The translations under genes and the position numbers were made by a program. The notes beneath the pieces were generated by a model that saw nothing but the letters and a program-made list of their open reading frames with translations, did no database searches and was not told the DNA's origin. A stretch of DNA of 64,000 nucleotides from KBS50 sp042666615. GTDB lineage: Bacteria; Actinomycetota; Actinomycetes; Mycobacteriales; Micromonosporaceae. The stretch is from contig NZ_JBHTDD010000011.1 in assembly GCF_042666615.1 (NCBI RefSeq), positions 129,516 through 193,515 on the forward strand, written 5' to 3'. Every line of letters begins with the position of its first letter. Position 1 is the first letter of the stretch. Of this stretch, positions 42,944-53,828 are shown in pieces.

Positions 42944-44143
42944 GACCGGCTCCGGGCACGCCGGTGATCAGGGCGGTCCCGTCGCTCGTCGGTCCGGCCA
43001 CCGCCCGTGGGCTGGTCGAGCGTCTTGTAGGTGACCAGCGGGACCGTCGTGGCGACGGGAGTGGCCAGGCCGTGACCGGTGAGGTCGCCGATCACCTGCT
43101 CGATCCGCTTGTACGCCGTGGGCGCCTCCTCGAACAGCAGCTGACGGTCGCCACAGACGACGAACGATCCGACTGGCGTCCGACGCAGTTCCTCGGCCGT
43201 GTGCTTGGCCTTTCCCCGGCGCAGCGCGTCGGCGCGGGACATCTTGCGACCGGCGCCGTGCGCGACGGAGTGGTTGGCCTCCGGCCCGGCGTGGGCCGCC
43301 ACCAGATACGAGCGGGTGCCCCGGGGTGCCGGCGACGAGGACGTCCCGCCCGTCACCCGGTGCGGCGCCCTTGCGGTGCAGATATGTTCCGTCGCGGCGC
43401 TCGACCAGGTTGTGGCACTCGTCCACGATCGGCTCGGCGAAACGCGCGCCCAGGGCGTGCAGCACCCGGGCGGCGAGCAGTCGGCGGTTGAGTGACCCCC
43501 AGCGTACGGCGTCGTCGTGTCTGGCCAGGTAGCCGGCGGGATCGGGGGCGGGGCCCGCGCCGTGTTGTTCGGTGTGGTCGCGCAGGGTCCGTTCGCCGAG
43601 ACCGCGGGAACCGCTGTGCACGATGAGTACCACGTCGCCGGTGGCGAGTCCGAGCCGGGCCGCGTGCTCCGGGTGGAGTGCGGTCTCGATCCGGGCCAGC
43701 TCCACGAAGTGGTTGCCGCGGCCCACCGTTCCCAGGCCGTCGAGGTGACCCGCGGGGATGTCGGTGTCGAGGACGGCCCAGGCCGGATCGCCGGCGTCCC
43801 GGTCGGGATGCAGCGGCCGGTCGAGGTCGGGGAACCGGCGGGCCAGCCGTTCGGGTACGACCCGCTTGAGGTCCACCGGGAACACGGCGATTCCGCAGCC
43901 GATGTCGGACCCCACGAGGTACGGGTACAGCACGGTCGACGTCATCGCGGCGCCGATCGGGGCACCCTTGCCGGGGTGCAGGTCCGGCATTGCGGCGACA
44001 TGGACCATGCCGTCGAGGGCGGCGACCTGGCGGCACTGTTCGACGGCGTCGGACTCGATCCAGCTGCGGTCGGAGGCGAACAGGGTGACGGTGGCGGGCC
44101 CGGGGGTCGCGATCGACCGCGGGCGCTGCAGGTGGTGGGACAA
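42940..44143 (-). pseudogene. rtcB: RtcB-type RNA ligase (RtcB2), one frameshift
   Basis: All key RtcB motifs appear: GSDIGCGIAVFP (metal Asp, Cys), GTVGRGNHFVELARIE, VIVHSGSRGLGERTL and NHSVAHGAGRKMSRAD, the last containing the guanylylated His. The first three are in frame 1; the last is in frame 2, because one base is inserted near the C/G run at 43311-43320. Without correction the protein loses its active-site His. Coupled with prfH, it forms the RtcB2-PrfH pair, proposed to repair and rescue ribosomes after 16S rRNA cleavage. ATG at 44143 (MSHHLQRPR). Confidence 0.85.
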
Positions 44144-44342
44144 GACGCTCTCTTCGTAAGTGACGGTGCGGACGGACGGCTCGGCGGCCGAGGGGCGCGC
44201 GTCGGCGCCGTAAGCGGCTCGGGTGCGAGTTGGTGCCCGTCAGTACGTCATGCCGCTGATCATCACGGACCGCTCCGGTCGGGGCAAACGATTTCCGCTG
44301 GGCGAATCGTCGGTGCGTCGATGGGCGCCGTTCGGGGCCACC

Positions 44343-44362
44343 CGTTATACGAGGCGTTATAC
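44343..44362. repeat. Direct repeats, candidate toxin-antitoxin operator
   Basis: CGTTATAC occurs at 44343-44350 and 44355-44362, a 12-bp period. The repeat lies just before the toxin start, where an RHH antitoxin would bind. Confidence 0.6.
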
Positions 44363-44369
44363 TTCGAGG

Positions 44370-44654
44370 GTGGAGGACCTGTATCAGTGGCCCGTCGGCC
44401 GTCCGGCTGATCTGCGAGACGGGCTTACTCCGCGAGATGTGGCCGAGGCGCTGTATGCGCCGGTGACCATGCGGATGTCGAACAGGGTCCCACCGACAAC
44501 GCCAACGTTCATGGCGGTGTGTGCCCCGACTGAACGGCAACGGCTGATCATCGTCGTGTGCACCCGGACGGAAGTCGATGAAACATGGACGATCCGGGGA
44601 GCTCGGGAGGCCGACATGAAAGAACGCGCGATGTGGAGGAAGTACACGACATGA
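44370..44654 (+). CDS. Putative toxin of a type II pair (BrnT-like)
   Basis: From GTG 44370 the 94-residue basic protein has LIIVVCTRTEVDETWTIRG and AREADMKERAMWRKY, resembling the C-terminus of BrnT-type RNase toxins (R-x-A-x-x-x-E-R-x-x-Y). The first half (LTPRDVAEALYAP) is also compatible. GGGTGGAGG precedes the start region. The stop overlaps the next start by ATGA, the usual toxin-first BrnTA order. Family assignment is moderate. Confidence 0.65.
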   Translation: MEDLYQWPVGRPADLRDGLTPRDVAEALYAPVTMRMSNRVPPTTPTFMAVCAPTERQRLIIVVCTRTEVDETWTIRGAREADMKERAMWRKYTT

Positions 44655-44995
44655 GTAAGCAACGCGGTCGGTTGGCGGGAATGGCGGCTGATGAGGCTGC
44701 GGAGTACGCCATGGAACACGACATGGGAGAGTCATTCGAGCAGGCTGAGGTCGTTCGGGAGCGGCGGCCGGCCAAGATGGTCACGGCGATACGAATTGAC
44801 CTGGATGTCCAGGCGGAGATAGAGGATGCCGCGGCTGCCCGTGGCATCGGCGCGTCCACGTTGATGCGGCAGATCATCGAGGAGTGGGTGGCGGCGCACC
44901 GCGGTTCACCGGCGCCCGATCAGATCGGCGAGCTGGTGCGTCATCTTGACGCCGCGCGCCGTGCTGCGGCCAAACTGGGCCGACCGGCCGCCTGA
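44651..44995 (+). CDS. RHH/CopG-type antitoxin
   Basis: The 114-residue product has a central ribbon-helix-helix: KMVTAIRIDLDVQAEIEDAA, RGIGASTLMRQIIEEWV. The acidic N-terminal region could bind the toxin. It overlaps the upstream gene by four bases and probably represses the pair through the direct repeats at 44343-44362. Confidence 0.75.
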   Translation: MSKQRGRLAGMAADEAAEYAMEHDMGESFEQAEVVRERRPAKMVTAIRIDLDVQAEIEDAAAARGIGASTLMRQIIEEWVAAHRGSPAPDQIGELVRHLDAARRAAAKLGRPAA

Positions 44996-45152
44996 ACGCC
45001 GGCGTGGGCGGCGAGACGTGCGTGGTCTCGAGCGGATGGGTGGGACATGGATCCGCCGCGGTTGTGAAGGCGCGGAGAAGGTTCGGTGCGAGCCTTGTGT
45101 GATTCGCTCTTCACGGTGCTTGCCGTCAGGGCCACTCGCTTAGCGTGCTCAC

Positions 45153-45662
45153 ATGGATGTCGAGAGGCGTCTGCGGCGGATCCGTCTCTGGCTGTGGATC
45201 GTGGTAATCGGCCTGTTCCTGAGTGGGGTGACCGCCTTCCCGCTCGAGATCGAGGTGCGCTGGCTGTCGCGGGCGGTCGACCCGCTCGCCGACCAGTTCC
45301 CGGCGCTGGTCGGCTGGATCGACCGGGTCCACCTCGGGCTGGTCGAGACCGGAGATCGTTATCCGTTCCTGCGCTACGGAACCGACTGGCTCGCGTTCGC
45401 CCACCTGGTGCTCGCGGTGGCGTTCTGGGGACCGCTGTGCGACCCGGTGCGCAACGTTTGGGTGGTTCAGCTCGGCATGATCGCCTGTGTCGGGATCGTC
45501 CCGGTGGCAGTGGTCTGCGGGCCGCTGCGGGAGATCCCGTGGTTCTGGACGGTGGTGGACCTGTCCTTCGCAGTCGGTGCGTTTCCTCCGCTGTGGTTCG
45601 CCTACCGGCATATCCGGGCGGTCGAGGAGGCGCGCCGGCCGTTCCCTAACCGGCGATCTTGA
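45153..45662 (+). CDS. Four-helix integral membrane protein, unknown function
   Basis: The 169 residues hold four membrane helices (LWLWIVVIGLFLSGVTAFPL; WLAFAHLVLAVAFWGPL; LGMIACVGIVPVAVVCG; WTVVDLSFAVGAFPPLWF). No family recognised. ATG 45153 follows a weak ribosome site. It precedes the FurA gene by about 100 bp on the same strand. Confidence 0.65.
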   Translation: MDVERRLRRIRLWLWIVVIGLFLSGVTAFPLEIEVRWLSRAVDPLADQFPALVGWIDRVHLGLVETGDRYPFLRYGTDWLAFAHLVLAVAFWGPLCDPVRNVWVVQLGMIACVGIVPVAVVCGPLREIPWFWTVVDLSFAVGAFPPLWFAYRHIRAVEEARRPFPNRRS

Positions 45663-45732
45663 TGTTATGGCTCCGACAAAACAGTAGAAAAGGTGTGAAA
45701 CGGCAGCCTTGAGTGCAAGATCGCGCGGGTTA

Positions 45733-45755
45733 ACTTGATTCGTTCCAGGAAATGG
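45733..45755 (+). promoter_or_regulatory. FurA/CatR-type promoter and operator
   Basis: TTGATTCGTTCCAG at 45735-45748 closely resembles the FurA-KatG control region of mycobacteria and Streptomyces (TTGACTcaTTCCAG, from memory). It lies 16 bp or more before the furA start, where FurA would autoregulate. Confidence 0.6.
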
Positions 45756-45770
45756 GCAAGACTTCGCGGC

Positions 45771-46214
45771 GTGCCAACGTCGTCGGAGTTCGAGCGGATG
45801 CTGCGCGGGGCGGCCCTGCGCGTGACGCGTCCTCGGCTGGCGGTGCTGTCCGCGGTGCACCACCACCCGCACGCCGACACCGACTCGATCATCGGGGTGG
45901 TGCGACAGGATCTCGGTGAGGTGTCCCGGCAGGCCGTCTACGACGTGCTGAGCGCCCTGACCAACGCCGGTCTGGTGCGCCGCTTCGAGCCGAGTGGCTC
46001 GGTCGCGCGGTACGAGGCCCGGGTCGGCGACAACCACCACCACGTGGTCTGCCGGACGTGCGGCGCCATCAGCGACGTCGACTGTGCGATCGGCGATGCT
46101 CCGTGCCTGACGGCAGCCCACGACGCGGGCTACGACATCGACGAGGCCGAGGTCATCTACTGGGGCAGGTGCCCCGGATGTGTCGCGGCGACCGCCTCCG
46201 GGTCCGGCGGCTGA
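45771..46214 (+). CDS. furA: FurA/CatR-type Fur-family repressor
   Basis: The 147-residue protein has FERMLRGAALRVTRPRLAVL, a Fur winged helix (DSIIGVVRQDLGEVSRQAVYD), the metal site HHHVVCRTCGAI, and C-terminal GRCPGC with a second Cys pair for structural zinc. GTG 45771 gives the canonical FurA start; TTG 45735 would overlap the operator. In actinobacteria FurA represses itself and katG and is released by peroxide. KatG follows 122 bp downstream. Confidence 0.9.
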   Translation: MPTSSEFERMLRGAALRVTRPRLAVLSAVHHHPHADTDSIIGVVRQDLGEVSRQAVYDVLSALTNAGLVRRFEPSGSVARYEARVGDNHHHVVCRTCGAISDVDCAIGDAPCLTAAHDAGYDIDEAEVIYWGRCPGCVAATASGSGG

Positions 46215-46336
46215 CAGGGCAGACACCGCGCCGCGCCGGCGGACCAGGAAGCCTGGCGAGGACCGCGTCCTCGGTCAACCACCGTCACGAGCAACCAGCC
46301 AAGAGAACGAGACAGCAGGACAGGAGAAGCAGCGAC

Positions 46337-48559
<2,223 letters not shown>

Positions 48560-48566
48560 GCGCCTA

Positions 48567-48615
48567 CGAGGAGGGGCACCTGTCGACGCCATGCGGTGAC
48601 AGGTGCCCCTCCTCG
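48567..48615 (+). terminator. katG terminator
   Basis: An 18-bp perfect stem (CGAGGAGGGGCACCTGTC with its complement at 48598-48615) encloses a 13-base loop, 7 bp after the katG stop. Confidence 0.85.
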
Positions 48616-48650
48616 TCCGAGAAGACCGTTATCGTGGCCGCGTGGCGGGG

Positions 48651-49751
48651 ATGCTCACATTCAGTCGTGATCAATGGCTCAACTACCGGTGGCAGCGGCA
48701 CGGCCTGGGCGGCGAACTGGACGACGATCGGCTTGACGACCTCCTCGCGCTCGGCGTGCAGGACGGCCGGCAGGCCGGCGCCGCGCTGTCGCTGCGGCAA
48801 CGAGCGGCCAGCGCCGTGCTGTCGCCGCGGCAACCACCGACCGGTGACGCCGCCCGGGAGTGGATCGGCCCGGACGGACCGTTTGTCAGCCTCTGGACCG
48901 TACGCGGGGCACCGCACGTCCATCGGGTGACGCACCTGGACTTCATCCGGGACGCGCTGGCACCGGACCCGGCCGACGAGGGCGGCGCCGGATACGTGGC
49001 GGCGGTGGACGAGGTGGCAACCGCGCTGCGGGCGACGGTCCGGGGCGCGACGTCGAAGGCCGACGCGAGCAGTGCGGTCGCCGGCCAGGTCTCCGGGTCG
49101 CTGGTGGCCTGGTGCGACCGGTGCCAGGCCCGGCATGTGCCGGACGGGCTGTTCCGCGCCGCCGGTCTGCGGGCGCAGGTGGTGCTCGGCCCCGAGCAGC
49201 GGGCCACCATGCTCCACCCCAAGCCCCGGCAGCGCCAGCGAAGGGTGGCACACCCCCGGTTGGCGCTGCTGCGGGCCTACCTGCGGGTGAATGGCCCGAC
49301 CACCCGGACGCTGTTCCGGGACTGGCTCGGTGGCGTCGCGGCCACTGCCGCGACCTGGTCCGAGCTGGCGGATCGGATGGTCAAGGCGCGGGTCGAGCAG
49401 AAGCGTGCCGAGCTGCCCGAGGAACTGGTCGAGGAGGTACGGACGGCGCCGAGGGCCACCGGCGTTGTTCTCGTCCCGCCGAACGACCCCTACCTGCGCC
49501 AGGTCGACCGGACACTGCTCGTGCCGGACAGCAAGCGGCGCCAGGAGGTCTGGCGGGCACTGTCCGGGCCGGGTGCGCTGCTGGTCGACGGCGAGGTGGC
49601 CGGGACCTGGCGGTACCGCGGCAGCGAACGGACGCTGACGATCAACGCGTTCAGCGACCTGACGCCGGCACGGCGGCGCTCGGCCGAGCGGAACGCCGGC
49701 CTGGTGGCCGAGGTGAGCGGTGGCGGACCGCCGAGGGTCGACTGGTCCTGA
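48651..49751 (+). CDS. HTH_42-superfamily winged-helix protein
   Basis: The 366-residue protein (ATG 48651; GTG 48642 possible) has the same three-winged-helix architecture as the AlkZ-like protein at 24661, with LLALGVQDGRQAGAALSL in place of the QxQ region, and FVSLWTVRGAPHVHRVTHLD, VLVPPNDPYLRQVDRTLLV and ALLVDGEVAGTWRYRG. It belongs to the GVQD subgroup of HTH_42, whose activity is not established. Confidence 0.75.
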   Translation: MLTFSRDQWLNYRWQRHGLGGELDDDRLDDLLALGVQDGRQAGAALSLRQRAASAVLSPRQPPTGDAAREWIGPDGPFVSLWTVRGAPHVHRVTHLDFIRDALAPDPADEGGAGYVAAVDEVATALRATVRGATSKADASSAVAGQVSGSLVAWCDRCQARHVPDGLFRAAGLRAQVVLGPEQRATMLHPKPRQRQRRVAHPRLALLRAYLRVNGPTTRTLFRDWLGGVAATAATWSELADRMVKARVEQKRAELPEELVEEVRTAPRATGVVLVPPNDPYLRQVDRTLLVPDSKRRQEVWRALSGPGALLVDGEVAGTWRYRGSERTLTINAFSDLTPARRRSAERNAGLVAEVSGGGPPRVDWS

Positions 49752-49791
49752 ACGCGGCTCACCTCTGGCGCGGTTCTGTCACGATCAAGGG

Positions 49792-50424
49792 GTGAGAATC
49801 GGCGTCCCGTCCGGGCTTCGTGGCCGGCGCGTGCGGGTGATCCTTCTTCTCGGCGCGGTCGCGGTGCTGCTCACCGTCGCGGTGATCGTCGTCGTGCCGA
49901 TGCTGCGACCACCCGGGCCGCGTCCGCCGTTCCAGCTCCCGGTCGCCTGCGGTGAGACGTGGCGGTTGGCCACCTACCCCGGACACGACGACTACGACGT
50001 CGACCTCTTCCCGACCCAGGGGGAGGCGTGGGGACGACCGGTGCTCGCGTCGGCCGCCGGCCGGGTGGTCGAGGCCGGTGTCAACGGTGAGCTGGGCGGG
50101 CGTACCCCGGAGAATCCCAACGGTCCGCGGGGCCGGGGCGGCGGGTACTGGGTGGTGATCGATCACGGTGACAGGTGGCAGACGCAGTACCTGCACCTGC
50201 TCGAACCACCCCTGGTCCGCGTCGGCGACCGGGTCACCCGGGGCGAGCAGGTCGGCAAGATCGGCAGCACGGGCAACTCCGGCGCCCCGCACCTGCACTA
50301 CGAGCAGCACCGGGGCCGGCAGAAGGTGGAGGCCCACTTCGACGGTGCGCCGTCCGGCATCACCACCGACGACACCGAATACTCCGTGACCCGGACCAGC
50401 AACAACTGCCTACCCGCGCGCTGA
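49792..50424 (+). CDS. M23 (LytM) peptidase domain protein, membrane-anchored
   Basis: One N-terminal membrane helix (VILLLGAVAVLLTVAVIVVV) is followed by an extracytoplasmic LytM domain. The metal ligands are visible in HDDYDVD (His and Asp) and APHLHYE (H-x-H). Only about 130 residues of enzyme domain are present, usual for the family. It would cut peptidoglycan cross-links or bind the wall. GTG 49792 is chosen. Confidence 0.85.
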   Translation: MRIGVPSGLRGRRVRVILLLGAVAVLLTVAVIVVVPMLRPPGPRPPFQLPVACGETWRLATYPGHDDYDVDLFPTQGEAWGRPVLASAAGRVVEAGVNGELGGRTPENPNGPRGRGGGYWVVIDHGDRWQTQYLHLLEPPLVRVGDRVTRGEQVGKIGSTGNSGAPHLHYEQHRGRQKVEAHFDGAPSGITTDDTEYSVTRTSNNCLPAR

Positions 50425-50432
50425 CCGCCGGA

Positions 50433-50469
50433 AGCCGGGTGACGGACCCGCAGGGTCTGCCACCCGGCT
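50433..50469. terminator. Bidirectional terminator
   Basis: Outer arms AGCCGGGTG and CACCCGGCT (9 bp, perfect) with an inner GACCC/GGGTC pair, between the convergent M23 and ectD genes. Confidence 0.7.
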
Positions 50470-50483
50470 AACGTTCGTCGGAC

Positions 50484-51389
50484 TCAGACCGCCGTGAAGT
50501 CGCGGCTGGCGATGAAGGACGGCCGACGCTGGGGCGCGGCGAACGGCTCCACCGGTGTGTTCTCGACGCTGTTGAACACCACGAAGATGTTCGACCGTGG
50601 GTACGGCGTGATGTTGCCGTTCGAACCGTGCATGCAGTTGCAGTCGAACATCACCGCCGATCCGGCCGGGCCGGTGAACTGTTCGATGCCGTGCTTACCC
50701 GCCAGCAGCTTCAGGCTGTCCTGGTCGGGCGTGCCGACCTCCTGCTCCTTCAGCGACTGCTTGTAGTGCTCCGCCGGCGTCTCACCCACGCACGACACGA
50801 AGGTCCGGTGCGACCCCGGCATGATCATCAGGCAGCCGTTCTGCGGGTAGTTCTCGGTCAGCGCGATGGAGATGCTTACCGCCCGCATCGCCGGCATGCC
50901 GTCCTCGGCGTGCCACGTCTCGAAATCGGAGTGCCAGTAGAAGGAACCGCCGCCGAAGCCGGGCTTGTAGTTGATGCGGCTCTGGTGTACGTACACGTCC
51001 GAGCCGAGGATCTGCCGGGCGCGGTCGACAAGCCGTGGGTCGGCGACCAGCTTGCCGACCAGGTCGCTGATCTTGTGCACCTCGAATATCGACCGAACCT
51101 CGTTGGAGCTCTTCTCCACCACGGTGCGCTCGTCGGCCCGGACCTTCTCGTCACTGGCCAACCGCTCCAGCTCGGCGGTGAAGGTGGCCACCTCGTCGGG
51201 GGTGAGCAGCTCGTCGATGGTCAGGAAGCCGTTGCGGTCGTAGCCGGCGAGGGTGGCCTCGTCGATCGGCCCGGACGCGCCGGTGGTGTGCACCACCGGA
51301 TCACGCCGATAGATCAGGCGCGGCGTGCGGCGCTTACGGGTCGGGTACTCGTCTGGCACGGTCGTGGGCGGGGTCACGGTCGATGTCAC
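50484..51389 (-). CDS. ectD: Ectoine 5-hydroxylase
   Basis: The 301-residue Fe(II)/2-oxoglutarate dioxygenase turns ectoine into 5-hydroxyectoine. The facial triad is seen as H-x-D in SFYWHSDFETWH and the distal His in CMHGSNGN; FLTIDELLTPDEVATF and RINYKPGFGGGSFYWHSD are family hallmarks. GTG 51389 overlaps the ectC stop (GTGA). Last gene of the ect operon. Confidence 0.95.
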   Translation of the reverse strand: MTSTVTPPTTVPDEYPTRKRRTPRLIYRRDPVVHTTGASGPIDEATLAGYDRNGFLTIDELLTPDEVATFTAELERLASDEKVRADERTVVEKSSNEVRSIFEVHKISDLVGKLVADPRLVDRARQILGSDVYVHQSRINYKPGFGGGSFYWHSDFETWHAEDGMPAMRAVSISIALTENYPQNGCLMIMPGSHRTFVSCVGETPAEHYKQSLKEQEVGTPDQDSLKLLAGKHGIEQFTGPAGSAVMFDCNCMHGSNGNITPYPRSNIFVVFNSVENTPVEPFAAPQRRPSFIASRDFTAV

Positions 51390-51799
51390 GCGGATACCTC
51401 CTGAGCGGTGTCGTCCTCGACGATCAGCGGGTAGACGCCGTTCTCGTCATGTACCTCCCGGCCCGTACAGGGTGGGTTGAACACGCAGATGGTGCGCACG
51501 TCGGTGATGGCGTGCAGGACGTGGTGCTCATGTCCGTCGAGCAGATACATGGTGCCCGGGGAGATGGCGTGCTTCTCCCCGGTTTCGGAGTTGGTCAGCT
51601 CGCCCTTGCCCTCGACGCACAGCACCGCCTCGACGTGGTTGGCGTACCACATGCGCGTGGTGGTGCCGGCGTACAGCACGGTCTCGTGCAACGAGAAGCC
51701 GACCTTCTCCTTGGCCAGTACCAGTCGCTTGCTACGCCAGGTGGGCGCCTCGACATCGCGTTCGGTACCGGTGATCTCATCCAGCGATCGGACAATCAT
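51386..51799 (-). CDS. ectC: L-ectoine synthase
   Basis: This 137-residue cupin cyclises N-gamma-acetyl-diaminobutyrate to ectoine. MIVRSLDEITGTERDVEAPT, FSLHETVLYAGTTTRMWYAN and EGKGELTNSETGEKHAI are characteristic. ATG 51799 gives the standard length. Preceded by ectB after 25 bp. Confidence 0.95.
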   Translation of the reverse strand: MIVRSLDEITGTERDVEAPTWRSKRLVLAKEKVGFSLHETVLYAGTTTRMWYANHVEAVLCVEGKGELTNSETGEKHAISPGTMYLLDGHEHHVLHAITDVRTICVFNPPCTGREVHDENGVYPLIVEDDTAQEVSA

Positions 51800-51824
51800 G
51801 ATGGTTCCTCCAGCGGCAGGGTGC

Positions 51825-53069
51825 TCAGAGGGCAGTGACGGCATCCGCGAGGATCGACAGGCCCTCGGTCAGCTCGTCGTGCGTAATGGTCAGGGCCGGC
51901 ATCACCTTGACGACCTCGCTGTCGGTGCCCGCGGTCTCGATCAACAGACCACGTTCGAAGGCGGCCGTGGCGACCTTCGCGGCGGCCGACGGGTCGTGGA
52001 ACTCCAGGCCCCAGGCCAGGCCACGACCCCGTACCTCCGCACCCAGTTCGGGATGCGCGGTGGCGATGGCGGTCAGTGCCTCCCGCACCACATCACCCTT
52101 CGCCTCGGTCCGGGTCTGCAACTGGTCGTCGGACCAGAACAGCTCCAGGGCCCGGGTGGCGGTGACGAATGCCGGATTGTTGCCGCGGAAGGTGCCGTTG
52201 TGCTCGCCCGGCTCCCACACGTCGAGTTCCGGACGGAACAGGGTGAGCGCCAGGGGCAGACCGTACCCGCCGATCGACTTCGACAGGCAGACGATGTCGG
52301 GGCGGATGCCGGCCACCTCGAAGCTGAAGAAGGGTCCGGTGCGACCGCAACCCATCTGAATGTCATCGACGATCAACAACATGTCCCGGCGTTGGCACAG
52401 CTCAGCAAGGCCACGCAACCACTCGGGTCGGGCGACGTTGATGCCGCCCTCACCCTGGACCGTCTCGACGATGACCGCCGCCGGTTTGTTCAGCCCGCTG
52501 CCACTGTCGTCGAGCAATCGCTCGAACCACAGGAAGTCGGGCACCTTGCCGTCCAGGAAGTTGTCGAACGGCATCGGGGTGGCGTGCACCAGAGGGATCC
52601 CGGCGCCGCCCCGCTTCATCGAGTTGCCGGTCACCGACAGCGATCCCAGCGTCATACCGTGGAACGCGTTGGTGAAGCTGACGATCGACTCGCGACCGGT
52701 GACCTTGCGGGCCAGCTTCAGGGCCGACTCCACGGCGTTGGTACCGGTTGGCCCCGGAAACTGGATCTTGTAGTCCAGCCCGCGAGGGGTCAGGATCCGG
52801 TCCCGCAACGCGGTTAGCAACTCGCGTTTCGCCGCCGTGTGCATGTCCAGGCCGTGGGTCATCCCGTCACGCGACAGGTAGGCCAGCAGGGCCTTTTTCA
52901 GTTCAGGATTGTTGTGGCCGTAATTGAGTGCGCCCGCGCCGGCGAAGAAGTCGAGATAGGCGCGACCGTTCTCATCGAATACCTGACTTCCGACCGCCCG
53001 GTCGAACACCACGGGCCAGGAACGACAGTAGCTTCGGACTTCGGACTCTAGTTCGGCGAAGAGATTCAT
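51825..53069 (-). CDS. ectB: Diaminobutyrate--2-oxoglutarate transaminase
   Basis: A 414-residue class III PLP aminotransferase making L-2,4-diaminobutyrate from aspartate semialdehyde. PGPTGTNAVESALKLAR, IVDDIQMGCGRTG (Asp for the pyridine N) and CLSKSIGGYGLP (Schiff-base Lys) are visible. ATG 53069 follows GGAGG; the adjoining ATG 53072 is too close to it. Confidence 0.95.
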   Translation of the reverse strand: MNLFAELESEVRSYCRSWPVVFDRAVGSQVFDENGRAYLDFFAGAGALNYGHNNPELKKALLAYLSRDGMTHGLDMHTAAKRELLTALRDRILTPRGLDYKIQFPGPTGTNAVESALKLARKVTGRESIVSFTNAFHGMTLGSLSVTGNSMKRGGAGIPLVHATPMPFDNFLDGKVPDFLWFERLLDDSGSGLNKPAAVIVETVQGEGGINVARPEWLRGLAELCQRRDMLLIVDDIQMGCGRTGPFFSFEVAGIRPDIVCLSKSIGGYGLPLALTLFRPELDVWEPGEHNGTFRGNNPAFVTATRALELFWSDDQLQTRTEAKGDVVREALTAIATAHPELGAEVRGRGLAWGLEFHDPSAAAKVATAAFERGLLIETAGTDSEVVKVMPALTITHDELTEGLSILADAVTAL

Positions 53070-53103
53070 CATCCTCCGGGGCAGGGGGATCAGGTGCCTT
53101 GCG

Positions 53104-53652
53104 TCAACGCGGTAGCGGGCCGATTCGGTAGAGCACCTCCTCAAGGTGAGCGCTACCGCCGAAATGCTTCTCGGTAAAAAGGGGTTGAGTGGTAAGCGCA
53201 GCGTCCCTGTTTCGGGCGAAACCCTCGAACAAACGGCTGGAAGGCATGTTGTCGGGCGTGACCGTGGCCTCCACATAGGCCACGGGTTGGCGCTGCGCAA
53301 CCTGGTTGACCAGCGCGTCCAACGCGCGCCCGGCCAGCCCGCGCCGCTGCTGGGTGGCATCGACCGCCACCTGCCAGACAAACAATGTGTCCGGCGCCGC
53401 AGGGCGCAGATACCCGGTGACGAATGCGACCACCGAGTCGTTCAGGCAGCCGACCACCGTAGTGTCCGCAAAATCGCGACACCAGAGCAGATAGCTGTAC
53501 CGTGAGTTGACGTCAAGCGTTCCAGAATCGGACGCCAGGCGCCATAGGTGCACGCCCTCGTCGAGACGAGGGGTACGGAAAGTGACAGCAGCGTTGCTGT
53601 GTGACGAGTCGCCAAGCGACTTGTCACACTTTTCCTCGGGATGGCGTGTCAC
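53104..53652 (-). CDS. ectA: L-2,4-diaminobutyrate N-acetyltransferase
   Basis: The 182-residue GNAT enzyme starts ectoine synthesis after EctB. NSRYSYLLWCRDFADTTVV, FVWQVAVDATQQRRGLAGRAL (acetyl-CoA loop) and VTPDNMPSSRLFEGFAR are typical of EctA. GTG 53652 is near the predicted transcript start. First gene of ectABCD, which supplies the osmolytes ectoine and hydroxyectoine. Confidence 0.93.
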   Translation of the reverse strand: MTRHPEEKCDKSLGDSSHSNAAVTFRTPRLDEGVHLWRLASDSGTLDVNSRYSYLLWCRDFADTTVVGCLNDSVVAFVTGYLRPAAPDTLFVWQVAVDATQQRRGLAGRALDALVNQVAQRQPVAYVEATVTPDNMPSSRLFEGFARNRDAALTTQPLFTEKHFGGSAHLEEVLYRIGPLPR

Positions 53653-53660
53653 GATCTTGT

Positions 53661-53689
53661 ACGCTAGCCGCCGAGTCGGTACGGCTCAA
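53661..53689 (-). promoter_or_regulatory. ect operon promoter
   Basis: On the minus strand TTGAGC (53684-53689) and TAGCGT (53661-53666) are 17 bp apart, a vegetative sigma-factor promoter. The start codon at 53652 would be only a few bases from the transcript start. Confidence 0.6.
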
Positions 53690-53828
53690 GTTTGCGAAAT
53701 GTTATCGAGGGCCGATTCCCAATAGTGCCAACGCATTCCGGGACACTATGGCAAAGTCCACACCGGTAAGTGTGGCGGTCGATTGGCCGATCCGGTACGT
53801 TGCCGCGAACCAGCGGGGCCGGGCGCCG

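Noticed and set aside
53601..53828. Gene between ectA and the hydrolase
   Set aside because: Only the ect promoter is recognisable; no family motif in any frame.
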